DNA of 64,000 nt from positions 496,001 through 560,000 of the forward strand of contig NZ_FOMK01000002.1 of NCBI RefSeq assembly GCF_900112615.1, written 5' to 3'. The notes beneath the pieces were generated by a model. That model saw only the letters and a list, made by a program, of their open reading frames with translations. It made no database searches and was not told the origin of the DNA. Source of the DNA: Chitinophaga sp. CF118. Its GTDB lineage: Bacteria > Bacteroidota > Bacteroidia > Chitinophagales > Chitinophagaceae. Below, piece by piece: positions 9,375 to 19,000 of the stretch; position 1 is the first letter of the stretch; every line of letters starts with the position of its first letter. The position numbers and the translations under genes were made by a program.

Positions 9375-12300
9375 TTAGAACTGGATGTTTGTTCCAAAAT
9401 TGAATGTTTTGGTAAGCGGATAGATGTATCCCATACTGGACTTCCCATCGTCTGCCAGTTCCGGATCTATACCTTTCATTACCTGTTTACTCCAGGTGAT
9501 GAGGTTATTGCCATTTGCATATATGCGGATACTGCTGATGTGCGCTCTTGCCAGCAATCTTCTGTTCTGCAGGGAATAACCTACTTCGAGATTTTTCAAA
9601 CGCTTGAAATCGTTGGACTTCAACCAGAAATCACTGAACAGGTTATTAGGGCCTGAGCCGCTGAAAGAGAATTCAGGATAAGTGATTTTCTCTCCTTTAG
9701 CATATTTTTCTGCAGTCCAGTGTCCATCATAATAAGGTTGAAATACAGCGCCTACATTCTTTGCATAAGGCGTACTCAGGATATAACCTGATTGAGGGAA
9801 AGAGCCTTGTGAAGAACCGATGAACAATGCAGATACATCAAATCCTTTATAGGAAAAACCAAGTGACAGGTTAAAAGCTATACGTGGCAGATTAGAATAC
9901 CCGATAGGCACCTGGTCTTTATTATCAATGATCCCATCTCCATTAATATCCTTATATCTTACATCTCCCAATCTTGCATTATTACCATTGGTATTATAAG
10001 GACGGTTATTTAATTCCTGCTGTGTATTGTAAAATCCATTGGTCACATATCCCTTATACTGCCCTATAGAATAACCCGTTTCATTCATCCAGGGATAAGC
10101 ATATGGAGGCTCTGCCATGTATTCGATCTTATTCTTCGCATAAGAGAAATTACCTTTTAGAAAGTAGCTCACTTTACCGATCTGGTCTGCCCAGCCCAAT
10201 TCAATTTCATATCCTTTATTACTTACTTTTCCTAAATTGGAAGGCGGTACACTCGAAGAGGGTACACCATAAGTAGCGGGAATCGTTTGTAATGTTACCA
10301 GGATATTATCCCTGTTTTCTTTGAACAAACTACCTGAAACGGATAATTTATCGTTGATAAAACGTAAATCTGCTGCAAGGTTCAGTTTCTTAGCTCTCTC
10401 CCAGGTTACTTCCTGGTTGCCCAAAGCTGTTTCTGTAGCACCACTGTAGAAAGGATTGGTACTGGAGCCATTACTATTTCCAAAATGATAACCATAACCG
10501 TTATACGCCCAGGAATTAGGCAGGTACAGATATCGTCTTTTGTTCATCTGGTCATTACCCACTTCTCCATAAGAGCCTCTGAATTTAACCCATGTAACCC
10601 ATTTATTTTCCGGGAAGAAAGGTTCTTTGGATGCTACCCAACCCGCCGATACTGCCGGGAAATAACCAAAACGTTTAGAAGGTGCAAAGTTCTCCGTTCC
10701 ATTTAAGCCCATGCTGAACTCTAATAAATATCGTTCGCTATAATTGTAGGTAACACGGCCTACCAGTCCCATTAAACCGGAAGGTGTATTATATGCCATA
10801 TTGTTGGCGGTATATTTCTGAGCATTTCCTAACACCAGGGCTGAAACGTTATGATTACCAAAACTATGCTGGTAATCTATCGAAGCTTCTACATATACTT
10901 TACGCCAGGCACCGTTTCCCCAGTTATCAGAAGTATAATCGGGATCTAACTGACCACCGGTAAAAATAATGCTATTGGGATTTGCGGGATCGCGCATCGC
11001 ACTATATTGAGGAATGCTTTTCAGTTTGTAGAATCCTTTTGTGTAGCTATCGTCATAAGCGATTTTACCATTGAGGTTCAGTCCTTCTGTGAGGTAATCC
11101 ATCTGGTGTTTTAACGTTACCGTGCTTGTTAACGTAGTCAGGTATTCAGTTATCACACTGGAAGATAATAATGCAACAAATGGAGATTGTCCACTACCTC
11201 CTTTTCCTATCAATGGGTTAATACCATCTCCGGAAGTGCCTATATATCGGCTAACAAGATGCCCATCTACAATACCTGGCCCAACAAAGGGGCTGCTTTC
11301 AAAGATGCTCTGGATAATATTCTGATACCTGTCTCCCATATTGCTGGGGCCATAGCCGCCGGAAGGATATCTTGAAACAGATGATTGTCCGGCGAGATTC
11401 ACACTAATCTGGAAATTCCGGAACACATCTATATCAAAATTAGAGCGGAAATTATAACGCTGATAGTTAGAATTGGTATTGGCATCTCCATAACTTGTAT
11501 TCGCTAAGATACCCTGCTGATGGTAATAACCAAGGGAGGTAAAGTATTTTACTTTGTCAGATCCACCGGACACATTCAGGTTATACTGTTGTTGTTTTCC
11601 CTGTCCGCCAAATGTTTCTTTAAAATAATTATGACTGCCATAATATAATGCAGGACTGTTTTTCAATGTTGCTTTCTGATCGGCCGTTAAACCCACCAAA
11701 GCATCCACTTCGTTAGGCGTGTAATCCCTGTTATTCTTAAATTTCCAGAGTTCATCTTCAGTAAACAACAGGTTATCGTAACTGGTATTACCAGCAGCCC
11801 TTGCATTGTATACGCCTTCATTTCTAAACAGCGCATATTCATAAGAGTTCAGGATTGGCAAGAGCGAAGTAGCCTTCGTATAACCGCTGTTGGCAGAAAA
11901 ACTAAACTTCGGTCTGTTTGTTTTTCCTCTTTTGGTAGTAACAATAATTACACCATTAGCTCCTCTGATACCATATACCGCAGTGGCAGAGGCATCTTTT
12001 AATATGCTGATACTTTCAATCTCATTCGCATCCATTGAATTCAATACAACGTAAGGTTGTTCCGCAGGTTGCTGTATTCCATCTATTACGATTAAGGGAT
12101 CCTGTCCGTTCAGTGTGGCAATCCCCCTGATGCGTATAGTAGCGGCATTCTGTCCGGGTTCTCCGCTCGATTGTACTGCGCTGATACCCGAAGCACGACC
12201 TACCAGCATATTCGCAATATTGGATACAGGAGTTGAGATCAGTTCCCCTCCTGATACGGTAGATATCGCTCCTGTAACAGTAGGCGTTTTCTGTTTCCCA

Positions 12301-12650
12301 TATCCTACTATCACCACTTCACCTAATGCTTTATCTTCTGACTGCATCACTACATTAATCAAACTCCTGCTACCAGTGTTGATTTCCTGATTCTTAAATC
12401 CGATAAATGAAAAAACAAGTGTAGTATTAGCCGGTACCGTTAATGAGTATTGACCATTTTCATCAGTTTTTGTTGCAACCCGGGGATTGGTTTTTACGTA
12501 AATGCTTACGCCTATTAAAATCTCCGAGCCTGAAGAGACAGTTCCCTTCACGGTGTTCCCCGGCGCCTGGGCATATACAGCCGCAGTGCCAAGGCTCAAC
12601 AGGAGAAATAGTGTACACTTCACCCAATGGAGTAAAATTCGTTGAATCAT
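9375..12650 (-). CDS. SusC/RagA-family TonB-dependent transporter, full length, first gene of the operon
   Basis: A 1091-residue outer-membrane transporter. The signal peptide is about residues 1-28 (AVYAQ). A carboxypeptidase-regulatory-like domain follows (TVKGTVSSGSEILIGVSIYVK...ENGQYSLTVPANTTLVFSFIGF), then the TonB-interacting segment GEVVIVGYGKQKTPTVTGAI, the plug with SILKDASATAVYGIRGANG and TTKRGKT, and the barrel ending in NFGTNIQF. It opens the operon that ends with GH16; the 548 bp upstream must contain the promoter. It imports oligosaccharide together with the SusD at 7676. Confidence 0.96.
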   Translation of the reverse strand: MIQRILLHWVKCTLFLLLSLGTAAVYAQAPGNTVKGTVSSGSEILIGVSIYVKTNPRVATKTDENGQYSLTVPANTTLVFSFIGFKNQEINTGSRSLINVVMQSEDKALGEVVIVGYGKQKTPTVTGAISTVSGGELISTPVSNIANMLVGRASGISAVQSSGEPGQNAATIRIRGIATLNGQDPLIVIDGIQQPAEQPYVVLNSMDANEIESISILKDASATAVYGIRGANGVIIVTTKRGKTNRPKFSFSANSGYTKATSLLPILNSYEYALFRNEGVYNARAAGNTSYDNLLFTEDELWKFKNNRDYTPNEVDALVGLTADQKATLKNSPALYYGSHNYFKETFGGQGKQQQYNLNVSGGSDKVKYFTSLGYYHQQGILANTSYGDANTNSNYQRYNFRSNFDIDVFRNFQISVNLAGQSSVSRYPSGGYGPSNMGDRYQNIIQSIFESSPFVGPGIVDGHLVSRYIGTSGDGINPLIGKGGSGQSPFVALLSSSVITEYLTTLTSTVTLKHQMDYLTEGLNLNGKIAYDDSYTKGFYKLKSIPQYSAMRDPANPNSIIFTGGQLDPDYTSDNWGNGAWRKVYVEASIDYQHSFGNHNVSALVLGNAQKYTANNMAYNTPSGLMGLVGRVTYNYSERYLLEFSMGLNGTENFAPSKRFGYFPAVSAGWVASKEPFFPENKWVTWVKFRGSYGEVGNDQMNKRRYLYLPNSWAYNGYGYHFGNSNGSSTNPFYSGATETALGNQEVTWERAKKLNLAADLRFINDKLSVSGSLFKENRDNILVTLQTIPATYGVPSSSVPPSNLGKVSNKGYEIELGWADQIGKVSYFLKGNFSYAKNKIEYMAEPPYAYPWMNETGYSIGQYKGYVTNGFYNTQQELNNRPYNTNGNNARLGDVRYKDINGDGIIDNKDQVPIGYSNLPRIAFNLSLGFSYKGFDVSALFIGSSQGSFPQSGYILSTPYAKNVGAVFQPYYDGHWTAEKYAKGEKITYPEFSFSGSGPNNLFSDFWLKSNDFKRLKNLEVGYSLQNRRLLARAHISSIRIYANGNNLITWSKQVMKGIDPELADDGKSSMGYIYPLTKTFNFGTNIQF

Positions 12651-13198
12651 GTTGAATCACTTTACAGTAGTTAGAAAATAGTTTAACATTAACAGACAGA
12701 AATAAGTATCCCTTAACCTCAGTTAAAGAGATTTGTGCTTTTAAATCATAACGTCCACCCTTATATTATGGAATCTTTCTTTTGCAATCCGGGAATGAGT
12801 AATCGATTACATAGTTTAACAAATAGGTATACAAATTTCTACAGAGAGGAAAGTTATTACTTCCGGCCCTAAGCCAATTTGCAGTTTTTAACAAGGTGTG
12901 ACTGGATTTTAACTTTTTATTGTAAAATTGACATTTAATTAATTCTGTAGAACTACTAAACAGTTTTGTTCCAACATGTTATCTACCAGGGCGAATAAAA
13001 CGTAAATAAAACGAGGTTGAAAGTCTTTAAATCCTGTTATGATCAAATACATTGACTATCATAACAATGATAAAATAAAACTAAAGTTAAACGGCTTGAG
13101 CCCAGTAAAATACTGAACTCAAGCCGCCTTAATTAACATAAATCTTGTGCACTTCATTTTGATACCGCACAACGATAATTACAATTGATAAATGGTTA
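12651..13198. other. Intergenic region ahead of the double SusC/SusD operon
   Basis: The 548 bp separate the minus-strand SusC start from the end of GH95. The region is A/T-rich, contains the GH95 terminator (13083-13128), and must hold the promoter of the SusC operon. No good TTTG...TAnnTTTG promoter was found on the minus strand; the best is a weak -7-like TATTTCTG at 12697-12704. No convincing gene is present. Confidence 0.5.
13083..13128 (-). terminator. Terminator downstream of GH95
   Basis: A 9-bp perfect stem (13092-13100 with 13118-13126) is extended by an inner CAGT/ACTG helix. On the minus strand it is followed by TTAACTTTAG, a moderate T-tract. It lies about 70 bp beyond the GH95 stop. 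Confidence 0.65.
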
Positions 13199-15679
13199 TT
13201 ACCTGATTACTCTGTCTAATGTATACACACCGCCAGCTTTGGTTTGCAATGCGTATATAAAACTGTTATCCGGAGTTTTCGGCTTTACAGCTCCCAGCAT
13301 TACATCCACGCCACCTTTCACACGCTGAGGAACACGCAGGAAACAGGTTCCATTTTTTGTAGCATGAATTGTTACACTGCTCAGCATTCCTTCTGCCCAT
13401 TTTATATCAACGGTATAACCACCTGTGGCCAGTAATCCTTTTACTTCACCTGTTGACCAGTTATCAGGAATAGCAGGCAAAATCTGTAAGGTACCGGTCT
13501 GACTTTGCAGCAGCATCTGCGCAATACCTGAAGTACCTCCAAAATTACCGTCTATCTGAAATGGTGGATGCGCACAGAAAAGATTGGCGTAAGTACCACC
13601 TGCGTTATGATAATCAGTAGCAGTATTATCTGCAAGCGTTAACAATTCCTTCAGCAGTTTATATGCATGATTACCATCCAGTAATCTTGCCCAGGTATTG
13701 ATCTTCCATGCTTTGCTCCATCCGGTACCGCCATCACCGCGGATTTCCAATGTACGTTTACAGGCAGCTGCCAACTCTGGTGTAGTAAGCGGAGAGATCT
13801 GGTTGCCCGGAAATAATGCAAAGAGATGAGAAATATGACGGTGTTCAGGATCTTCGCTATCCCAGTCTTTATACCACTCCTGCAGGTTACCTTTTTTACC
13901 TATTTTAAATGGATACAGGTTATCGAATGCCTGTTGTAATGTATCACGGAAAGCACGATCTGTTCCCAATACTTCACCTGCCTGGATCATATTGGAAAAA
14001 AGATCGCGGATAATAGACATATCCATCGTGCTGGCAACAGATACCGTTTCATGTTCACCTTTTTCTGTAATGAATTTATTTTCAGGAGATGTGGAAGGTG
14101 CTGTGATCAGGTAACCTGTGCTACTGTCTTTCACCAGCCAGCTCAGACAAAATTCAGCGGCAGACTTCATAATGGGATAAGCCGTATCCTTCAGAAATGC
14201 TTTATTGCCGGTGAACTGATAGTGTTGCCACAGGAACTGGCAGAGCCAGTTACCTCCCATCATCCAGTTGGCCCACATAGGATCTCCTTTACCAAGATCT
14301 CCTACCGGATTGGACAATGCCCATATATCAGTGTTATGATGTGCTACCCAGCCTCTTGCATTGTAGAAATTACGGGCAGTCTGTTTACCAGTAATGGACA
14401 ATTCTTTCATTAACTGATACAGAGGCCGCTGCATTTCCATCAGGTTACACTCCTCTGCCGGCCAGTAGTTCATTTGTGTATTAATGTTGATGGTGTAGTT
14501 AGAACTCCAGGGAGCACGCAGCTCTTTATTCCACAGGCCCTGCAGATTAGCAGGCGCGCTGTTTGTACGGGAACAGGAGATAAGCAGGTAACGGCCGTAC
14601 TGGAAGTACAATGTTTCCAGAGAGACATCCTGGCCACCGGCAGTATACTTGCGTAAGCGCTCATCCATTGGCAGTTGTGTCATATCATTGCCTGCCAGAG
14701 TGAACTTAACACGGTTAAAGAAATGAAAGTAATCCTGCTGATGCCGTTTGCGTAGATCGTCAAAACTGCGGAGTGCGGCCTTTTGCAGGGCATTTACCGC
14801 CAATGCCGTTTCGTTCACCCCATTGCTGTCCGGGCATTTATCAAAGCCATTGAAGCTGGTCGCAGCAGATACAAGTACTGTTACCTCCGTAGCATTGCTG
14901 ACAGTAATACCAGCTGTATCTGTTTTTACACTTCCATCTTTTGCAAGTGCACGCATGCGCAATTCAAAACGCATTCCTTTGCAACTGCCCGCTTCTTCAT
15001 AAATGATAGGTTCCTTATTAGAATTGGAGTAACTCGGATCTACCTGTGAAGGGGCTTTTCCTTTCATCGCTATCTCATATTTACCTGCAATGGTGTTATG
15101 TGCTCTCAGCTGACTGGAAGGGTGAATCGTAAAATTCAGTTTCCCTTTCTGACTGGCCTTCAAGCGGATCACAATCACCTGATCAGGTGCAGAAATGAAC
15201 ATCTCGCGGGTATATACTACTCCCCCGCTGGTAAAACGGGTGGTAGCCGATGCATTCGAAATGTCCAGGTCACGATAATACTCTTTTGTTTCACCAACCA
15301 GCTGTTGGCTGATATGCAGATCTCCCAGCGGCAGGAACGACTGTGAATAAACGCCCTGCATTTTATGCAACAGGCTATCTGCTTTGTGGTATTGCTGATG
15401 AGACAACGCTTCCCTTACTGCCGGCAGGTATCTGGCCGCATCCGGGTTTACGTTCTTGCTTACCGGACCGCCGGACCATAAAGTAGCATCATTCAGCTGA
15501 ATCAGTTCTTCATTGACACCGCCAAATACCATGGCACCTAAGCGACCATTACCTAAAGGCAGGGCTTGGGTCCATTGGGTAGCGGGTTTATTGTACCAGA
15601 GTTTCAAATTATTAACCGGCTGTTGAGCACGGGAGATACCTGTAACAAGTAGAGATAAAACAACAAATCTTAATCGCAT
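13199..15679 (-). CDS. GH95 alpha-L-fucosidase (1,2-alpha-L-fucosidase type)
   Basis: An 826-residue exported enzyme (signal peptide about residues 1-18, ISRAQQ). The N-terminal GH95 super-sandwich begins with LKLWYNKPATQWTQALPLGNGRLGAMVFGG, characteristic of the family. The (alpha/alpha)6 barrel carries the catalytic set: Asn398 and Asn400 in NYTININTQMNYWPAE, general acid Glu533 in TSPENKF, and Asp710 in FQIDGNFGGTSG. These correspond by motif to the Asn/Asn/Glu/Asp set of bifidobacterial AfcA. GH95 enzymes invert alpha-1,2-linked fucose (xyloglucan side chains, host glycans); some members act on alpha-L-galactose. It is transcribed alone, divergent from the hybrid regulator at 16062 and close to the GH31 operon, so it probably serves the same glycan. 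Confidence 0.93.
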   Translation of the reverse strand: MRLRFVVLSLLVTGISRAQQPVNNLKLWYNKPATQWTQALPLGNGRLGAMVFGGVNEELIQLNDATLWSGGPVSKNVNPDAARYLPAVREALSHQQYHKADSLLHKMQGVYSQSFLPLGDLHISQQLVGETKEYYRDLDISNASATTRFTSGGVVYTREMFISAPDQVIVIRLKASQKGKLNFTIHPSSQLRAHNTIAGKYEIAMKGKAPSQVDPSYSNSNKEPIIYEEAGSCKGMRFELRMRALAKDGSVKTDTAGITVSNATEVTVLVSAATSFNGFDKCPDSNGVNETALAVNALQKAALRSFDDLRKRHQQDYFHFFNRVKFTLAGNDMTQLPMDERLRKYTAGGQDVSLETLYFQYGRYLLISCSRTNSAPANLQGLWNKELRAPWSSNYTININTQMNYWPAEECNLMEMQRPLYQLMKELSITGKQTARNFYNARGWVAHHNTDIWALSNPVGDLGKGDPMWANWMMGGNWLCQFLWQHYQFTGNKAFLKDTAYPIMKSAAEFCLSWLVKDSSTGYLITAPSTSPENKFITEKGEHETVSVASTMDMSIIRDLFSNMIQAGEVLGTDRAFRDTLQQAFDNLYPFKIGKKGNLQEWYKDWDSEDPEHRHISHLFALFPGNQISPLTTPELAAACKRTLEIRGDGGTGWSKAWKINTWARLLDGNHAYKLLKELLTLADNTATDYHNAGGTYANLFCAHPPFQIDGNFGGTSGIAQMLLQSQTGTLQILPAIPDNWSTGEVKGLLATGGYTVDIKWAEGMLSSVTIHATKNGTCFLRVPQRVKGGVDVMLGAVKPKTPDNSFIYALQTKAGGVYTLDRVIR

Positions 15680-15781
15680 GATTTAAATTATATAGTCGGG
15701 TCTAAAATATCCATAATAAATTATGTTTTCACTATTAATTATACCGGGCGCAAACGATTGCGGAAAAAATAATGCTATACC

Positions 15782-15813
15782 TTTGGTTATCCCTTTAGGG
15801 GGTATTACATTTG
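15782..15813 (+). promoter_or_regulatory. Bacteroidota-type promoter upstream of the hybrid regulator
   Basis: TTTG at 15782-15785, a 20-bp spacer, and TACATTTG at 15806-15813 match the Bacteroidota consensus TTTG/TAnnTTTG. A second, overlapping -7-like box (TACCTTTG, 15778-15785) has only a weak -33 ahead of it. Transcription would start near 15820, leaving a leader of about 240 nt before the ATG at 16062. Confidence 0.6.
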
Positions 15814-15914
15814 TCCTGGTTTTTATGGTGAATAACTCCAAATGAGAGGAATGCATCCCACAATCTTACTAATATCAATAATTTAATAAATAAATCATTG
15901 CTAAACTTTTTATG

Positions 15915-15980
15915 GACCTGAGTACCATAACGTGGAATTTTAGTACAGAGGTCGAATTCTTTCGACCTTTCTTTTTTTAT
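15915..15980 (+). terminator. Intrinsic terminator with a competing upstream helix (possible attenuator or sRNA 3' end)
   Basis: An 8-bp perfect stem (15949-15956 with 15961-15968, 4-nt loop) is followed by TTCTTTTTTTAT, a strong terminator. It sits between the promoter at 15782 and the hybrid regulator at 16062. The left arm also falls inside a second possible helix, 15915-15925 with 15943-15953 (GACCT and GTAC pairs around a 2x2 internal loop), which cannot coexist with the terminator. This is the geometry of an attenuator. The alternative is a free small RNA of about 150 nt ending here. Confidence 0.55.
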
Positions 15981-16061
15981 TTATATTAGCAGTTCAGACA
16001 TTAAATTACAGCACTCTACCGTATTAATCAAGTGAACAATGAGTGTTACTGAAGCTGATCC

Positions 16062-19000
16062 ATGATCAAGAGAATATTATTACTTATCCTATTGGGTTGT
16101 TTGCCTGTATTGCTGCTAATGGCGCAACCATTACAGTCGCAGTACCAGTTTACAAGGATAGATATAACCCAGGGGCTTTCTGCAAACCAGGTGAACGCTA
16201 TCCTGAAAGACAGGCTGGGCTTTATGTGGTTTGGCACCATGTCTGGCCTGAACCGGTATGACGGCTATACCTTTAAGGTATTCCGGCAGGACATCCGCGA
16301 TACAGCCACTCTTTCCGATAATTTCATTACCCGGCTGGCAGAAGGTCCGGATGGACTGATATGGGTTACCCACCGTAACGGGCAGAATGTATATAATCCA
16401 TCTACCGGAAAGTTTCAGCGGCATCCCAGGAACATCATGAAAAAATGGGGCATTCCGGGAGATTCAATCAGTAATATCATGACGGACCGGCAAGGCAATA
16501 GCTGGTTCATTATACCAGATTCGGGACTTTTCTGTTATGTACCTTCTGCTAAACACGCAACTCCATTTACTCACAATGCAGATCCCAATAGTCCGCAAAC
16601 GAATGCTGTTGCCTGCATGGTACAGGATTCTTCGGGCAACTACTGGCTACTTCATACCAATGGGGTGCTGGAAAGAGTAGATGAAAAGCATCGTAAAGTC
16701 ACTTACCGTACCCATATGCCGGAACAACCCGGTAGTAGAAGTTTGCAGAATTATGAAATGATAGCAGACTCCGATGGTGACCTATGGATCTATAGTAACA
16801 GCGATGTACAGGGGATCTATTGCTTTAATCTCAATAGGGGATTCACCCACTACGATCAGAACAGCAGCCCCTTACGGCTGGATAATAATATTGTAAGAGG
16901 GGTTGTACAGGATAACCAGGGACTGATATGGATAGGCACCGATCATGGCGGCATGAACGTGATAAATAAACGCCTTCCCGCTATGCAATACCTCGTAAAT
17001 GACAATGAAAATGCGAAGAGCCTCAGTCAGAATAGCATCAATGCGCTTTACCGGGATAATTCAGGTATTATTTGGATAGGCACCTATAAAAGAGGCCTTT
17101 GTTATTACCATGAGAATATCGTCAAATTTCCACTCTATCAACACCAGGTATTTACAGGTACCGGACTCCCCTATGATGACGTGAACCGCTTTGCAGAAGA
17201 TGCAAAAGGCAACCTTTGGATTGGTACCAACGGTGGTGGTCTGATCTATTTTGACCGCACCCGCAATACCTATAAACAATACCTGCATGATACTCACAAC
17301 CCGAATAGTCCCAGTAGCAATGTAATTGTGAGCCTGTGGATCGACCATACAGGTAAGTTATGGATAGGTTCTTACTTTGGCGGATTAGACTGCTTTGATG
17401 GTCAGCGTTTCATCCACTACCGTCATGATCCGGACAATCCTGCCAGTCTGAGCGACAACAACGTTTGGGAGATATTTGAAGACAGCAGGCAACAACTATG
17501 GATAGGTACCCTCACCGGCGGATTGAACCTGCTTGACCGCAATACGAATGAATTCCGTCATTTCCTTAAAGGCATGCCTAATTCCATCCGCTCTGCATAT
17601 GTTTCCGCATTGCTGGAGGACAAACAACATAACTTATGGATAGGTACTTCAGATGGTATAGACATCCGTGACAGCAGCGGGCATTTCACCCACTATGATA
17701 ATGACAGGATCAGCAACCGTAATGTAATCTGCCTGTTTCAAGATAGTCGCGGGCTCATATGGATAGGCACCCGTGAAGGGCTTAATCTCTTCGATCCTTA
17801 CACAAAAAAGTTCCGCGTTTTCCGGAAGGAAGATGGGCTACCCGATAATATAGTACTGAACATCCTGGAAGATAAGGACCATACCTTATGGATGAGTACC
17901 GCCAATGGCCTTTCTAACCTCAGCATAAGTGAAAAACAATACCAGTTCAAGAACTATGATGAATCTGATGGGTTGCAGGGCCGGGAGTTCAATGAAAATG
18001 CAGCGCTGAAAACCAGTCATGGGGAATTGATTTTTGGCGGAGGAAACGGGTTCAACCTCTTTTACCCGCATACCATTGCTGTGAATCATAACGTTCCGCC
18101 GGTAGTACTGACTGACTTCCAAATCTTTAACAAGAGTATGGAACCCGGTGAAGCCATCAATGGAAGGACACTCTTATCGCAATCCATTTCGAATACAAAA
18201 GAAATCACGCTGAAATACCGGGAAAATGTATTCTCCATTTCATTTGCAGCCCTGAATTACTTCCATCCGGAAAAGAACCAGTATATGTATATGCTGGAAG
18301 GATTCAATAATGAATGGCTAACGACAGATGGAAAGCAGCGCATGGCAACTTATACCAACCTGGATCCCGGCGATTATATCTTCAGGGTAAAGGCTTCCAA
18401 TAATGATGGTATCTGGACAAAACAACCACTGGAATTACATATTAAGATCCTGCCTCCTTTCTGGCGTACACCACTGGCTTTCGTGCTGTATTTTCTATCA
18501 ATACTGGGCGCCCTTTGGCTTGCCCGGCGGCTGATCCTGGAAAGGGAGCGGTTACGTTCACGCATTGAACAGGAACGGCAGGAAGCACAACGTATGCATG
18601 AACTCGATAGCCTGAAGATCCGGTTCTTCACCAATATCAGTCATGAGTTCCGGACCCCACTAAGTCTGATCATCACCCCTCTGGAAAAGATCATAAAAAA
18701 AGACCTGGAAAGCGGGTTACAGCAACAACTGGTATTGGTACAACGAAATGCCCGCCGACTGCTGAACCTGGTAAACCAGCTGCTGGACTTCCGTAAAATG
18801 GAGGCGCAGGAAATAAAGTTATATCCCACACAGGGGGATATCGTAACGTTTATAAAAGAACTAACCGCTTCTTTCTCTGATTTGTCTGAAAAGAAACAGA
18901 TCCACCTGGATTTTCATAGTAATGTGAGCACACTGTCAATGTTATACGATCCGGATAAAATTGAGAAGATCATCTTTAACCTGTTAAGCAATGCTTTCAA

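Noticed and set aside
14051..14413. 120-codon open frame on the plus strand
   Set aside because: Antisense to GH95, which has all its catalytic residues; no independent support.
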